A DNA stretch of 38,795 nt from an uncultured Massilia sp. (GCF_913773735.1 NZ_CAJYEB010000048.1:1-38795); one strand, 5' to 3'. Positions 7,264 through 15,720 are shown, counted from the stretch's first letter. A program made the numbers and translations. Notes: a model not told the origin generated them from the letters alone.

Positions 7264-8175
7264 ATGACCGCACCGCCAACCCCGCCCGGCCGCCGCCTGC
7301 CGCCCGCCCCGCCCGCCAACCTGGCCACACCCGAAGACGAAGCGCTCCGCCGCCGCGCCCGCGAGGAACGCGACGCGCAGGCGCGCGGCGTGGTGTCGAT
7401 CGACGCGATGCGCGCGGCGATCCGGCGCGTGTCCGCCACGCTGCCGCCGCTGGCGGCCGTGCCGCGCGTGCGCCGTCCCGACACCGCCGCCTTCCGCGCG
7501 CGGGCGCGCGCCGGCCTGCCCTTCCTGGTCGAAGGCGTGGTCGGGCGCTGGCCCCTGAGCGCGCTCGGTCCCGCCATCCTGCGCGAGCGCTTCGGCGCCG
7601 TCCCGGTGCGCGCCCGCGTGGGCGACTACATCGGCACGGCATTCGCGCCGGACCGCGCGATGCTGGACACGACGATGGCCGGCTACCTCGACCTGGTGGA
7701 AACCGGCGACCACGCCCTGCCGCCCTACGTCGGCAACCTGGAACTGCGCGAACTGAACGGCATGTGCCACTGGCCCGCCTGGTTCGACAGGATGGGACCG
7801 CCGCGCTGGTGGGTCGGCCCGGCCGGCACGGTGACGCCGCTGCACTGCGACTACGACGACAACGTGTTCGCCCAGCTCTGGGGCAGCAAGCGCATCTTCC
7901 TGGTCCCGCCGCACCACGACGCCTTCCTGTACGTGCGCGAAGCCAATCCCGTGCTGTTCGGCTCCCCCTTCGATCCCGAGGCGCCCGACTTCGACCGCTT
8001 CCCGCTGGCGCGGCAGGCGGCCGTGATCGACTGCGTCGTCCATCCCGGCGACATGCTGTACGTGCCGGCCGGGTGGTATCACCAGGTGCGGGCCTTATCG
8101 TTCTCGCTGTCGTCGAACCGGTGGGCGCGGGCGGTGCCGCTGGTGTTGCAGGGGGAGGCGGGGGTGAGGCGGTGA
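7264..8175 (+). CDS. Cupin-like (JmjC/cupin_8) domain protein, probable Fe(II)/2-oxoglutarate oxygenase
   Basis: This is a 303-residue protein. The N-terminal 60 residues are Pro/Arg-rich. The region LPFLVEGVVGRWPLSALGP is the entry motif of cupin_8/FIH-like proteins. The core contains WWVGPAGTVTPLHCDYDDNVFAQLWGSKRIFLVPP, giving the HxD pair (H and D of HCD near residue 194), and later GDMLYVPAGWYHQVRAL, giving the distal histidine. These are the three Fe(II) ligands of this family, so hydroxylase activity is plausible; the target is unknown. The ATG at 7264 has no strong SD; CATAAT near 7226 may be the -10. No functional link with leuA is evident. Confidence 0.82.
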   Translation: MTAPPTPPGRRLPPAPPANLATPEDEALRRRAREERDAQARGVVSIDAMRAAIRRVSATLPPLAAVPRVRRPDTAAFRARARAGLPFLVEGVVGRWPLSALGPAILRERFGAVPVRARVGDYIGTAFAPDRAMLDTTMAGYLDLVETGDHALPPYVGNLELRELNGMCHWPAWFDRMGPPRWWVGPAGTVTPLHCDYDDNVFAQLWGSKRIFLVPPHHDAFLYVREANPVLFGSPFDPEAPDFDRFPLARQAAVIDCVVHPGDMLYVPAGWYHQVRALSFSLSSNRWARAVPLVLQGEAGVRR

Positions 8176-8340
8176 CGGATAGGGGCGCTGCTCGGAGGCG
8201 GATCCGGTTGACACGGGAGGCATGGCTGATGGCTGCTATCGACCTCAATCGGCCATCTGTTAAAGTAACGAGGGCACTCCAGTCCGGATTTAAGCTATCG
8301 CATAAATCTGTAGCCTCGACCGTAATAACAGGACGCACTC

Positions 8341-8793
8341 ATGAAAGACCGAACCTCTACCGTATTACGAACTGAGCACACTGGGTTGACAGTCGCGTCG
8401 ATCGATGGCGTACTTGATTTCTGGACTGAAGTTCTCGGCTTCCAACTCGTGTACCGCAAAGAGCTTGGCGGTGGACACGCGATGGAACAAGTGGTCGGTG
8501 TGCCGGGGGCTTATTTGAGAAATGCTCTCTTAGAGGGCCCCGATGGATACAGAATTGAGCTGATTGAGTACGATTCACCGGAAGACCGCTTAGTATTGAA
8601 GCAACGCCCCTGTGATGTCGGTTCGGCTCACTTGACGTTTGCCGTGACCGATCTGCGCGCAATGCTAGATCGCATGAGCCCTTATGGATGGAAGGCAACC
8701 GGCGAACCGCAAACTGCTCCTAGCGGAACAATCATGGTCTATACCCGGGGACCTGACGGCCACATTATTGAACTCATGCAGCATCCTGAGTGA
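8341..8793 (+). CDS. VOC superfamily (glyoxalase/dioxygenase-like) protein
   Basis: This 150-residue protein has two beta-alpha-beta-beta-beta units. The first is EHTGLTVASIDGVLDFWTEVLGF...YRIELIEYDSP and the second AHLTFAVTDLRAMLDRM...GPDGHIIELMQHPE. The H at EHTG, the E in RIELIEY, the H in AHLTF and the E in IIELMQ fit the usual metal-ligand pattern of the fold (two His, two Glu). Such proteins include lyases, dioxygenases and resistance proteins; the substrate cannot be told. AGGA lies 7 bases before the ATG. One counted line is about 48% G+C, well below the flanking genes, so the gene was probably acquired horizontally together with the neighbouring unknown gene. Confidence 0.82.
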   Translation: MKDRTSTVLRTEHTGLTVASIDGVLDFWTEVLGFQLVYRKELGGGHAMEQVVGVPGAYLRNALLEGPDGYRIELIEYDSPEDRLVLKQRPCDVGSAHLTFAVTDLRAMLDRMSPYGWKATGEPQTAPSGTIMVYTRGPDGHIIELMQHPE

Positions 8794-8871
8794 ACTGCCG
8801 CCCTAAAATCGCTGGACTCGGCCGTTGATTTTACGGCAGCAGCCGACCCAGTGCGGACGTTGAACTCCTCG

Positions 8872-9531
8872 TTATACTTCCCGTAGAAAAATCGCCTTCA
8901 CGACATAAAACCCATTCGGGCGTAATTTTTTTGGCGGGTCAGCCAATAGGGAAGCCAAGTCTATCGATTTATCCGGCAGGCGCTTGATGGCTCTTAACTT
9001 TGCAGGCCAGAGGTTGTAGAGCACGGCCGTAGCGCCTACTTGCTTCGCACGAGCAATAGCCGGACGCTCAGGCGGCTCTCCGTCGCCACGGCATACGGCA
9101 TCCACCCAGCCAATGATCTTAAAGCCCTTGCTAATCCAGTCTTTGCTGGCCCGGTCTGGATCGCTAGTCATGTCGATCCGAATTTCGTGATCAGCGGACG
9201 GCGGCACTGTTGCAGGCGATGCTTCCGTTTCGTTGTATCGAAAATCATGTTCCATGTAAGCATTTTCATGCGCAGCCTGTTGACTAGAGGTTTCCCACGT
9301 CTCGAGCGCGCGTGAAGGTATTTTCCACTCATCGGGAGCTACTGGTTCAAGATCCTTTTGCAGGCCCATCAAGCAGAGGCTTATCAGGCACATTACTTCC
9401 GGCGGAAGTTTTGTCCATGGCACGAAGGGAAGTGTGTCGCGATCCTCGGGACGATTGTTCGGGAGGATTTGATAACACCAGTCGTCATTGACATACCTCC
9501 GGCGTATCGTCGTCATTCTCTTCGTTCGCAT
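8872..9531 (-). CDS. Hypothetical protein in a low-GC islet
   Basis: I do not recognise this 219-residue protein. It has no signal peptide or membrane span, apart from a mildly hydrophobic stretch (VMCLISLCLMGLQ near residues 46-58). The middle is acidic and polar. The C-terminal half (ARAKQVGATAVLYNLWPAKLRAIKRL...LRPNGFYVVKAIFLREV) looks folded, with alternating hydrophobics. G+C is low (about 43% in one counted line), unlike the flanking rlpA-like and cupin genes. The start at 9531 has GGATGA close upstream; an in-frame ATG at 9516 is an alternative. It converges with the VOC gene, 78 bp apart. A recent horizontal origin is likely. Confidence 0.65.
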   Translation of the reverse strand: MRTKRMTTIRRRYVNDDWCYQILPNNRPEDRDTLPFVPWTKLPPEVMCLISLCLMGLQKDLEPVAPDEWKIPSRALETWETSSQQAAHENAYMEHDFRYNETEASPATVPPSADHEIRIDMTSDPDRASKDWISKGFKIIGWVDAVCRGDGEPPERPAIARAKQVGATAVLYNLWPAKLRAIKRLPDKSIDLASLLADPPKKLRPNGFYVVKAIFLREV

Positions 9532-9671
9532 AGGTCATCCGTCAAAACTCTTTTGCCAGCCAAATCGCTACCGGTGTTGCCCCATCAACATCAATCCATA
9601 TTTATTGCCGAAAGTTTCCAACAACCGCTCCTGGCCGATAACAGAACCATCGCAAAGCCCGCCCAAGACCT

Positions 9672-10229
9672 CTACGGCAGGATCACATCGATCTCGACCA
9701 TCGCACTGCCCTTCGCCGCATAGCCAAGCTTGGCCGCTGCCACGTACGACAGATCGATGATCCTGTCGGAGTGGAATGGACCACGGTCGTTCACGCGGAC
9801 GATGATCGTTCGGCCGTTCTCGAGGTTCGTCACCCTGACGTAAGACGGGATGGGAAGGATCGGATGCGCCGCCGTGAGCGTCATCGCATCGTAGCGTTCA
9901 CCGCTCGCCGTCGGCAATCCCTGGTACCGGGTTCCGTACCAGCTTGCCTTGCCGCGCGCATGGTAGGGTACCAACGCGTTCATCGGCCGGTAGCGGATTC
10001 CCATCGCGGTATAAGGCTTGAGCGTGCCGGAGACAAAGCGCTCTGCCCTGGGCACCGGCTCCTTGACCGCATCGATCTGCGCCTGCGTCACGCCTTTTGG
10101 CGGGCCATCGTTGAGGTAATAGCCGCCAGCTTTCGGCGCATGCGCTCCGGGGGTCGAGCAGGCGGCCAGAGACAGTGCCAGCACGGCGACCGGGCCCAGT
10201 CTCGAACAGCTACGTAAAATGCTTGTCAT
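9672..10229 (-). CDS. RlpA-like septal ring lytic transglycosylase, lipoprotein
   Basis: This 185-residue protein has a signal peptide with lipobox (LALSLAACSTPG, lipidated Cys near residue 24), so it should be anchored in the outer membrane or periplasm. A double-psi beta-barrel domain covers about residues 90-185: GKASWYGTRYQGLPTASGER, then LPIPSYVRVTNLENGRTIIVRVNDRGPFHSDRIIDLSYVAA. The conserved D in NDRGPF is the catalytic-type residue of RlpA/expansin-like barrels that cleave peptidoglycan lacking stem peptides. There is no C-terminal SPOR domain, so this is the short RlpA form and septal targeting is not assured. GGAAG lies 6 bases before the ATG at 10229. It is the first high-GC gene after the low-GC islet. 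Confidence 0.88.
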   Translation of the reverse strand: MTSILRSCSRLGPVAVLALSLAACSTPGAHAPKAGGYYLNDGPPKGVTQAQIDAVKEPVPRAERFVSGTLKPYTAMGIRYRPMNALVPYHARGKASWYGTRYQGLPTASGERYDAMTLTAAHPILPIPSYVRVTNLENGRTIIVRVNDRGPFHSDRIIDLSYVAAAKLGYAAKGSAMVEIDVILP

Positions 10230-10537
10230 GATCGCTTCCGTACGTTGTTCATCGCGCCCTGCGCCCGGCGGCCTTGTCGCCATTCCGGGCCGCTTCCCGC
10301 AGCAGCCATCGGCGTGCCCTGCAAGGCGCAAGGCCGAGGTCGTGGATCATACATGGGGAATGGCGAAAAAGGAAAATCGTGCGCTCGCCGTCCTGGAGCG
10401 GCGAAAGTCCGCGCCGATGCGCCGCCGTTTGCCGGCCCGGCCTCTGTCACCAGGATCGACCTCCGGGAAGTGGCGCCCCCGGGACGGACGGTCGGCGTCC
10501 TGTGCGCCGCGCATCGAACGGGCGCCTACGTTTTCCG
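10230..10537. other. Intergenic stretch without a supported gene
   Basis: These 308 bases lie between the rlpA-like gene and the glycosyltransferase, both on the minus strand. Frames on both strands are open by GC bias only, without an SD or family resemblance. The rlpA-like promoter should lie near 10230-10330, but no strong -10/-35 pair stands out. Confidence 0.5.
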
Positions 10538-11737
10538 TCATCCCGTCTCTTCGATCGCCGCCGCCAGCACCCTCGCCTGCCCGGCCGCATCAAAGCCGGC
10601 ATGCCGCCCCGCGAATTCCTGCGCCGCGGCGCACCACCCCGCCTGCCCCAGCAACCCGCCCACGATCCCATCCCAATCGCGCGGCCGCGCCAGCGCATTC
10701 ACATTGATCCCGGCCCCCAGCTCGCACACCCGGCGCGCCGTCAGGAAGGCCTCCGCCGTCTGCGGCAGCATCAGCAAGGGACGCCCCGCCAGCAGCGCCT
10801 GCGCCACCGTCGACTCGCCGGCGTGGCAGACGACGAACGCCGCCTGTGCCAGCGCCGCGTCCAGCGCCACCGGCGCGCGCGCCCAGGCGATCGACGCATG
10901 CACGAACGGCGCCGCCTTGCCGCCCGCCACCTCGGGCAGGTAGCACAGCGTGCGGCAGCCGGCGCGCGCCAGCGCGGCCAGCATGGCGGCGTGCTCCGGG
11001 TGCGGGCCGCGCAGGTAGGCGAACACGCGCGGGCCGTCGCCGCCAGGCCAGGCCGGCGCGATGGCGGTGGCCGCCGCAGGCGCGATGACCGGCCCGAACC
11101 AGCGCACCCCACCGGGCGGCCGGCGCCACGGATCGAGTTCGGGCCAGCCGCACAGCAGCGGCGCGTCGCCCAGCAGCAGGCTGGCGGCGTGCGCCAGCGG
11201 CGCGGCGCCGTGCGCGGCCAGCACGCGATTGGCGCTGTCCAGCACGCGCGCCTCGGCGGCGGCCAGGCGCTGCGCCGGCGCCGCCTCCCAGTCGCGCAGC
11301 GGCGGCAAGGGCGCGGCGGCGGGCGGCATCTGGAAGGCGGTGCCGACCACGCAACTGGAAATGCCCAGCGTGCGCGCGGCCAGCACGGCGCACGGCGCAT
11401 AGTCGGCGACGACCAGGTCCGGCGCGCAAGCGCGCAGCAGGCTGCGCCAGCCGCCCGCCAGGGCGGCGATGGCGCCGGGGTCGATCCAGCCGCAGGCCAG
11501 CAGGATCTCGGCCAGGCCGGCCTGGTCCGGCGGCAGGCCCTGGACGCGGTGCAGCCACAGGGGCGCCTGGTAGATGGGGACGTCGAGGCCGGCCAGCAGG
11601 CGCCCCGCATGCACGAGGTCGCGCAGCGCGAACGAGACGCGGTGCCCGCGCGCCAGCAGCGGCTGCGCCAATGCCTTCAGGCGCGCGGCATGGCCGAGGC
11701 CCGCCCCGAGTTCCCAGCAAAGGAGGATGTGTGCCAT
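10538..11737 (-). CDS. MGT/GT1-like glycosyltransferase
   Basis: This 399-residue GT-B protein begins MAHILLCWELGAGLGHAARL, the acceptor-side start of UDP-glycosyltransferases (G-GH motif), and contains PDLVVADYAPCAVLAARTLGI. The C-terminal donor domain has PRVFAYLRGPHPEHAAML, then VVCHAGESTVAQALLAGRPLLMLPQTAEAFLTARRVCELGAG, the HxGxxT...P-Q pattern that binds the UDP-sugar in GT1/MurG-like enzymes. The acceptor is unknown. It starts 26 bp after yihY, which ends the egtD-egtB-yihY run on the same strand, so it may be the last gene of that operon. A TACACT box 7 bases before the ATG and the absence of an SD suggest an additional leaderless promoter. A role in modifying ergothioneine or selenoneine is only a guess from position. 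Confidence 0.78.
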   Translation of the reverse strand: MAHILLCWELGAGLGHAARLKALAQPLLARGHRVSFALRDLVHAGRLLAGLDVPIYQAPLWLHRVQGLPPDQAGLAEILLACGWIDPGAIAALAGGWRSLLRACAPDLVVADYAPCAVLAARTLGISSCVVGTAFQMPPAAAPLPPLRDWEAAPAQRLAAAEARVLDSANRVLAAHGAAPLAHAASLLLGDAPLLCGWPELDPWRRPPGGVRWFGPVIAPAAATAIAPAWPGGDGPRVFAYLRGPHPEHAAMLAALARAGCRTLCYLPEVAGGKAAPFVHASIAWARAPVALDAALAQAAFVVCHAGESTVAQALLAGRPLLMLPQTAEAFLTARRVCELGAGINVNALARPRDWDGIVGGLLGQAGWCAAAQEFAGRHAGFDAAGQARVLAAAIEETG

Positions 11738-11744
11738 GGGCGAC

Positions 11745-11750
11745 AGTGTA
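11745..11750 (-). promoter_or_regulatory. -10-like box before the glycosyltransferase ATG
   Basis: TACACT on the minus strand ends seven bases before the ATG at 11737 and there is no SD between them. The -35 region is poor and read-through from yihY is possible, so this is a weak candidate. Confidence 0.3.
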
Positions 11751-11763
11751 ACCCGGCGGCCGC

Positions 11764-12696
11764 TCAGGCCGACGTCTGCAGCGGCTCCGGCGCCGGGTCC
11801 TTGCCCGGCGCCTGCCCCACCCGCTCGTACTCGGCCATCACCTGGGCGCCGAACAGCAGCAGGCTGGCGGCGATCTCGAGGCTGAACATCACGACGATGG
11901 CCGTGCTCATCGAGCCGTAGACGAGGTTCACCTTCGACAGCGTGGAGAAGTACCAGACCAGCACGTGGCGCGCGATTTCCCACAGCAGCGCCGCCGTCAC
12001 GCCGCCCACCAGCGCATGCGACAGCGCCGGCCGGCCGACCGGCATCACCATGTAGATCGAGGTCAGCACGAGGATCTCGCCGGCCAGGCCCAGCAGGTAC
12101 AGCAGCGCCCCCGACACGCCATGCAGCGACCAGCTCCAGCCGAACAGCTCGACGGACTCGGTGCCGATCACCTGCAGCGTGCCGGCGACCAGCGTCACGA
12201 TCATCACGCCGAAGCCCAGCGCCAGGATGTAACAGTACGGCAGCAGCGCCGAGACGAGGAAGTGGCGCCGGCGCACCGCCACGCGGTGCACGAAGATCAC
12301 GCTCATCGCGTTTTCCAGCACGGTGAACGCGAGCGAGGAGAAGAACAGCATCGTGGCGGCCAGCACCCAGGTGATCAGGTCGCGCGTGTCGAGGAAGTGC
12401 GCGACCTCGGCGACGATCGAGCCGGACTGGCCCGGCACCAGCAGTTCGAGGTAGCGGCGCAGCGTCAGCAGCAGCTCGCCCTGGTCGAGGAAGTGCGACA
12501 GCGCCACCACCACCAGCATCAGGAACGGCACGATCGACAGCAGCGCGTAGTAGGCGACGGCGCCCGCCAGCAGCAGGCCCTGGTTGGCGCGGAAGGCCTT
12601 CAGCACCTGCAGCGCGAAACCGATCGGATGGCCCAGGACGTAGGCGTTGGCGCGCCGGTTCAGGACCCGCAGGCGCAGGCCGCGCGCCCCTTTCAT
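11764..12696 (-). CDS. YihY/BrkB-like inner membrane protein
   Basis: This 310-residue membrane protein matches the YihY/virulence factor BrkB family. It contains AYYALLSIVPFLMLVVVAL, the family's signature second segment, and about six hydrophobic spans in all. Further landmarks are ITWVLAATMLFFSSLAFTVLENAMS, a short basic loop (RVAVRRRHF), and YGSMSTAIVVMFSLEIAASLLLFGAQVMAEYER near the end. The family's function is unsettled. Its ATG overlaps the egtB stop as ATGA, so it is translationally coupled to egtB. A link with ergothioneine or selenoneine movement is possible but only inferred from this coupling. The C-terminal tail is soluble and Pro-rich. Confidence 0.87.
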   Translation of the reverse strand: MKGARGLRLRVLNRRANAYVLGHPIGFALQVLKAFRANQGLLLAGAVAYYALLSIVPFLMLVVVALSHFLDQGELLLTLRRYLELLVPGQSGSIVAEVAHFLDTRDLITWVLAATMLFFSSLAFTVLENAMSVIFVHRVAVRRRHFLVSALLPYCYILALGFGVMIVTLVAGTLQVIGTESVELFGWSWSLHGVSGALLYLLGLAGEILVLTSIYMVMPVGRPALSHALVGGVTAALLWEIARHVLVWYFSTLSKVNLVYGSMSTAIVVMFSLEIAASLLLFGAQVMAEYERVGQAPGKDPAPEPLQTSA

Positions 12697-13916
12697 TTCG
12701 CCAGCCTGATTCCGGTGAACTGCCAGCGCGCGCCGGCCGGGAAGAAGTTGCGGTAGCTGGCGCGCGCGTGGCCGTGCGGGGTGGCGCAGGACGAACCGCG
12801 CAGCACGTACTGGTTCACCATGAACTTGCCGTTGTATTCGCCGAGCGCGCCGGGCGCGGGGGCGAAGCCCGGGTACGGCGCGTAGCTGCTCGCGGTCCAC
12901 TGCCAGCATTCGCCGAACATCTGCGCCAGGCCGCCGCTGCCGGCCGCGCGCGGGTGCAGGTCGCCGCAGGCGATCGCCACGTCGCGCGCCGCGAATTCCC
13001 ACTCTGCCTCGGTGGGCAGGCGCGCGCCGCGCCAGCGCGCATAGGCGTCGGCCTCGAACATCGACACGTGGGTGACCGGACGCGCCAGGTCGAGGTCCTG
13101 CAGGCCGTGCAGCGTGAATTCCAGCCGGCGTCCGCCCTCCTCGACCCAGTACAGCGGATGGCGCAGTTCGCCGGCGCAGACCTGGTCCCAGCCCTCGGCC
13201 AGCCACAGCTCGGGGTCGCGGTAGCCGCCGGCCTCGACGAACTCGAGGTACTCGCCATTGGTGACGAGGCGCGCGGCCAGTGCGAACGGCGCCACGTACT
13301 GGCGGTGGCGCGGCAGCTCGTTGTCGAAGGCGAAGCCGCGGCCGTCGTGGCCGATCTCGGCCAGGCCGCCGTCGAAGCTCGCCCAGTTCATCGGCGCGGG
13401 ATCGGCGCTCGCCGCCAGCGGCGAATCGTGGTAGGCCGGGAACAACGGGTTCTGGGCCAGCAGGTGCTTGACGTCGGTGAGCAGCAGTTCCTGGTGCTGC
13501 TGCTCGTGCTGCAGGCCCAACTGCACCAGGGCGGCCAGCGCGGCGTCGTGCGGCGCCGCCGCGACCAGGCGCGCGATGCGCGCGTCGACGTCGGCGCGGT
13601 AGGCCAGCACCTCGTCCAGCGCGGGGCGCGTCAGCAGGCCGCGGCGCGGGCGCGGGTGCTTGGCGCCGACGCCGTTGTAGTAAGAGTTGAACAGTACCCG
13701 GAAGGCCGGGTGGAACGGACGGAAGCCGCTTTCGCGCGGCTCCAGGATGAAGGTCTCGAAGAACCAGGTCGTGTGCGCCAGGTGCCACTTGACCGGGCTG
13801 GCGTCGGGCATCGATTGCGCGCAGCAGTCCTCGGCCGACAGCGGCTCGGCCAGGTGGACCGAGCGCTGGCGCACGTGCGCGAATTCCAGGTTCATGCGGT
13901 GTTCGGCGGCTCCCAT
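12693..13916 (-). CDS. egtB: Ergothioneine sulfoxide synthase EgtB
   Basis: This 407-residue enzyme has the EgtB layout. An N-terminal DinB-like domain carries His48 (WHLAHTTWFFETFIL) and the iron motif HEQQHQE at residues 137-143, and a C-terminal SUMF1-like domain ends ASYRNFFPAGARWQFTGIRLAK. EgtB uses Fe(II) and O2 to join hercynine with a thiol donor (gamma-glutamylcysteine or cysteine, by type) to give the hercynyl sulfoxide. No egtA, egtC or egtE is nearby, which fits a cysteine-using type, though this is inference. The start at 13916 has GGAGG 10 bases upstream; an ATG at 13895 is possible. It follows egtD by 16 bp and overlaps yihY by 4 bp. Confidence 0.92.
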   Translation of the reverse strand: MGAAEHRMNLEFAHVRQRSVHLAEPLSAEDCCAQSMPDASPVKWHLAHTTWFFETFILEPRESGFRPFHPAFRVLFNSYYNGVGAKHPRPRRGLLTRPALDEVLAYRADVDARIARLVAAAPHDAALAALVQLGLQHEQQHQELLLTDVKHLLAQNPLFPAYHDSPLAASADPAPMNWASFDGGLAEIGHDGRGFAFDNELPRHRQYVAPFALAARLVTNGEYLEFVEAGGYRDPELWLAEGWDQVCAGELRHPLYWVEEGGRRLEFTLHGLQDLDLARPVTHVSMFEADAYARWRGARLPTEAEWEFAARDVAIACGDLHPRAAGSGGLAQMFGECWQWTASSYAPYPGFAPAPGALGEYNGKFMVNQYVLRGSSCATPHGHARASYRNFFPAGARWQFTGIRLAK

Positions 13917-13932
13917 GGCGAATGCGCCTCCA

Positions 13933-14898
13933 TCAATGCGACAGCGCGCGCGCGTGGATCACGGCGAACCAGCCGTCCGGATCGGTCCAGACGCGGCTGG
14001 CGGCGAAGCCGGACTGCTCTAGCAGGCCGACGGCATCGCTCTGGCGGTACTTGTGACTGTTCTCGGTATGGATCCATTCGCCCTGCGCGAAACGGCGGCT
14101 GCCGCCGCGCCAGGTGACCAGCTGCGCGCTCTTCGCCTCCAGGTGCATCTCGACGCGGCGCTCGTCCGCATTGTAGAAGCCGCGATGGCGCCAGCCGCGG
14201 ATGTCGAAGTCGGCGCCCAGCAGGCGATTGACGTGGTTCAGCACGTTCAAGTTGAAGGCGGCCGTCACGCCCAGCGCATCGTCGTAGGCGGCGTCGAGCA
14301 CCTTGTGGTCCTTGGCCAGGTCGATGCCGATCAGGATGCCGCCGTCCTGGCCGCACTGCGCGTGCACGCGCTGGAGGAAGTCGCGCGCCTCGTCCGGATT
14401 GAAGTTGCCGATCGACGAACCCGGGTAGAAGAACAGGCGGCGGCTCGCGCGCACGCTGTCGGGCAGGGTCAGCGGGCCGGACAGGTCCATGCCCAGCGCC
14501 TGCATCTCGATGTGGCGGAAGCGCTGCTGCAGGCGGCCGACGGCGTCCTGCAGGAATTCGGCCGAGATGTCGATCGGCACGTACTGGGCCGGGCGCAGCA
14601 GCGGGAACAGGCTGGCCGCCTTGGCGCAATTGCCGGCGCCCAGGTCGATCAGCGTGCAGCCGGGACCGACCGTCTGCGCGATCTCGGCGCCGTGGGCGGC
14701 GAAGATGGCCGCCTCGGTGCGGGTCGGGTAGTACTCGGGCAATTCGCAGATCGCTTCGAACAGCTTCGATCCCAGCGGGTCGTAGAGGAACTTGGGAGAA
14801 ATCCACGCCTGGCGCGCGCGCAGGCTGGCATCCAGTTCGGCGGGAACGTGCAGGCCCTCGTGGTCCGTGCGGGTTGCGATCGAAGTGGGGTTCAGCAT
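13933..14898 (-). CDS. egtD: L-histidine N-alpha-methyltransferase EgtD
   Basis: This 321-residue protein trimethylates histidine with three SAM to make hercynine. Landmarks are the N-terminal SPKFLYDPLGSKLFEAICELPEYYPTRTE, which is highly characteristic of EgtD, the SAM-binding LIDLGAGNCAKAASLF, the D in YVPIDISAEFL, FFYPGSSIGNFNPDEA, and the C-terminal substrate-side HTENSHKY. Its length equals the usual 320. AAGGA lies 7 bases before the ATG. It is first in the run egtD-egtB-yihY. Hercynine is needed by EgtB next door and also by SenA at 418-1629. It is the only hercynine source in the window, so it probably serves both pathways. Confidence 0.95.
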   Translation of the reverse strand: MLNPTSIATRTDHEGLHVPAELDASLRARQAWISPKFLYDPLGSKLFEAICELPEYYPTRTEAAIFAAHGAEIAQTVGPGCTLIDLGAGNCAKAASLFPLLRPAQYVPIDISAEFLQDAVGRLQQRFRHIEMQALGMDLSGPLTLPDSVRASRRLFFYPGSSIGNFNPDEARDFLQRVHAQCGQDGGILIGIDLAKDHKVLDAAYDDALGVTAAFNLNVLNHVNRLLGADFDIRGWRHRGFYNADERRVEMHLEAKSAQLVTWRGGSRRFAQGEWIHTENSHKYRQSDAVGLLEQSGFAASRVWTDPDGWFAVIHARALSH

Positions 14899-15072
14899 CG
14901 ACTATCCTTGGTGGCGCCGCGCCGCACCATGCAGCTGGCTGGTAAAGTTGCCGTTTTGATGATGATACGCGAATTGCGCATAAGCAGCCGCGCTGCATGG
15001 CGGGCGGGCGGCGCCCCGGCGGGAACGGTGCCACGCGTGCTAGAGTAGCGGGTCCGCGTTTCCGGGAAACCC

Positions 15073-15720
15073 ATGCTCGAACTTGCCAACCTGCGCAAAT
15101 CCTATGGCGGCCGCACCGTGCTGGCCGGCCTGTCGCACCGCTTCGCCCCGGGCGAATTCGTCGCCGTGATGGGCGAATCGGGGGTCGGCAAGTCGACGCT
15201 GCTGAACCTGATCGCCGGCCTGGATGCGCCCGACGGCGGCGAGATCGTCATCGACGGCACGCCGATGACGGCGCTGGACGACGATGCCGCCACGCGCCTG
15301 CGGCGCAGCCGCATGGGATTCATCTTCCAGGCCTTCCACGTGCTGCCGCACCTGAGCCTGGAACAGAACGTGGCCCTGCCCCTGCTGCTGAACGGCCGCC
15401 CCGACCCGGCGCGCACGACGCGCATGCTCGATGCCGTGGGCCTGGCCGGACGCGGCGCCGACTTCCCGCGCCAGCTCTCGGGCGGCGAACTGCAGCGCGT
15501 GGCGATCGCGCGCGCCCTGGTGCACCGTCCCGCCCTGCTGCTGGCCGACGAGCCCACCGGCAACCTCGACCCGGAAACGGCCACCGGCATCCTGCACCTG
15601 CTGCGCGCCGAGATCAAGGACAGCGGCGCCGGCGCCATCATGGTCACGCACTCGCACGCGGCGGCGGCCATGGCCGATAGAACTTTCCTGCTGACACGTT
15701 CCGGATTGAAATTAGCGTAA
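15073..15720 (+). CDS. ABC transporter ATP-binding protein, LolD/MacB-like, without a nearby permease
   Basis: This 215-residue ATPase has Walker A GESGVGKST (residues 34-42), a Q-loop in FIFQAFH, signature LSGGELQRVAIARAL, Walker B LLLADEPTGNLD and the H-loop in VTHSHAAA. The wording LSGGE...DEPTGNLDPET places it in the LolD/MacB/FtsE group that works with FtsX-like permeases for lipoprotein export, macrolide efflux or division. No permease gene follows; the next plus-strand gene is a small HTH protein. It may pair with a permease elsewhere. It is divergent from egtD with 174 bp between, where TAGAGT (15041-15046) could be its -10. Confidence 0.85.
   Translation: MLELANLRKSYGGRTVLAGLSHRFAPGEFVAVMGESGVGKSTLLNLIAGLDAPDGGEIVIDGTPMTALDDDAATRLRRSRMGFIFQAFHVLPHLSLEQNVALPLLLNGRPDPARTTRMLDAVGLAGRGADFPRQLSGGELQRVAIARALVHRPALLLADEPTGNLDPETATGILHLLRAEIKDSGAGAIMVTHSHAAAAMADRTFLLTRSGLKLA

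Noticed and set aside
10219..10707. Plus-strand frame including MAKKENRALAVLERRKSAP
   Set aside because: The internal ATG has its SD-like bases too close, and the frame runs antisense into the glycosyltransferase with low-complexity Pro/Arg sequence.
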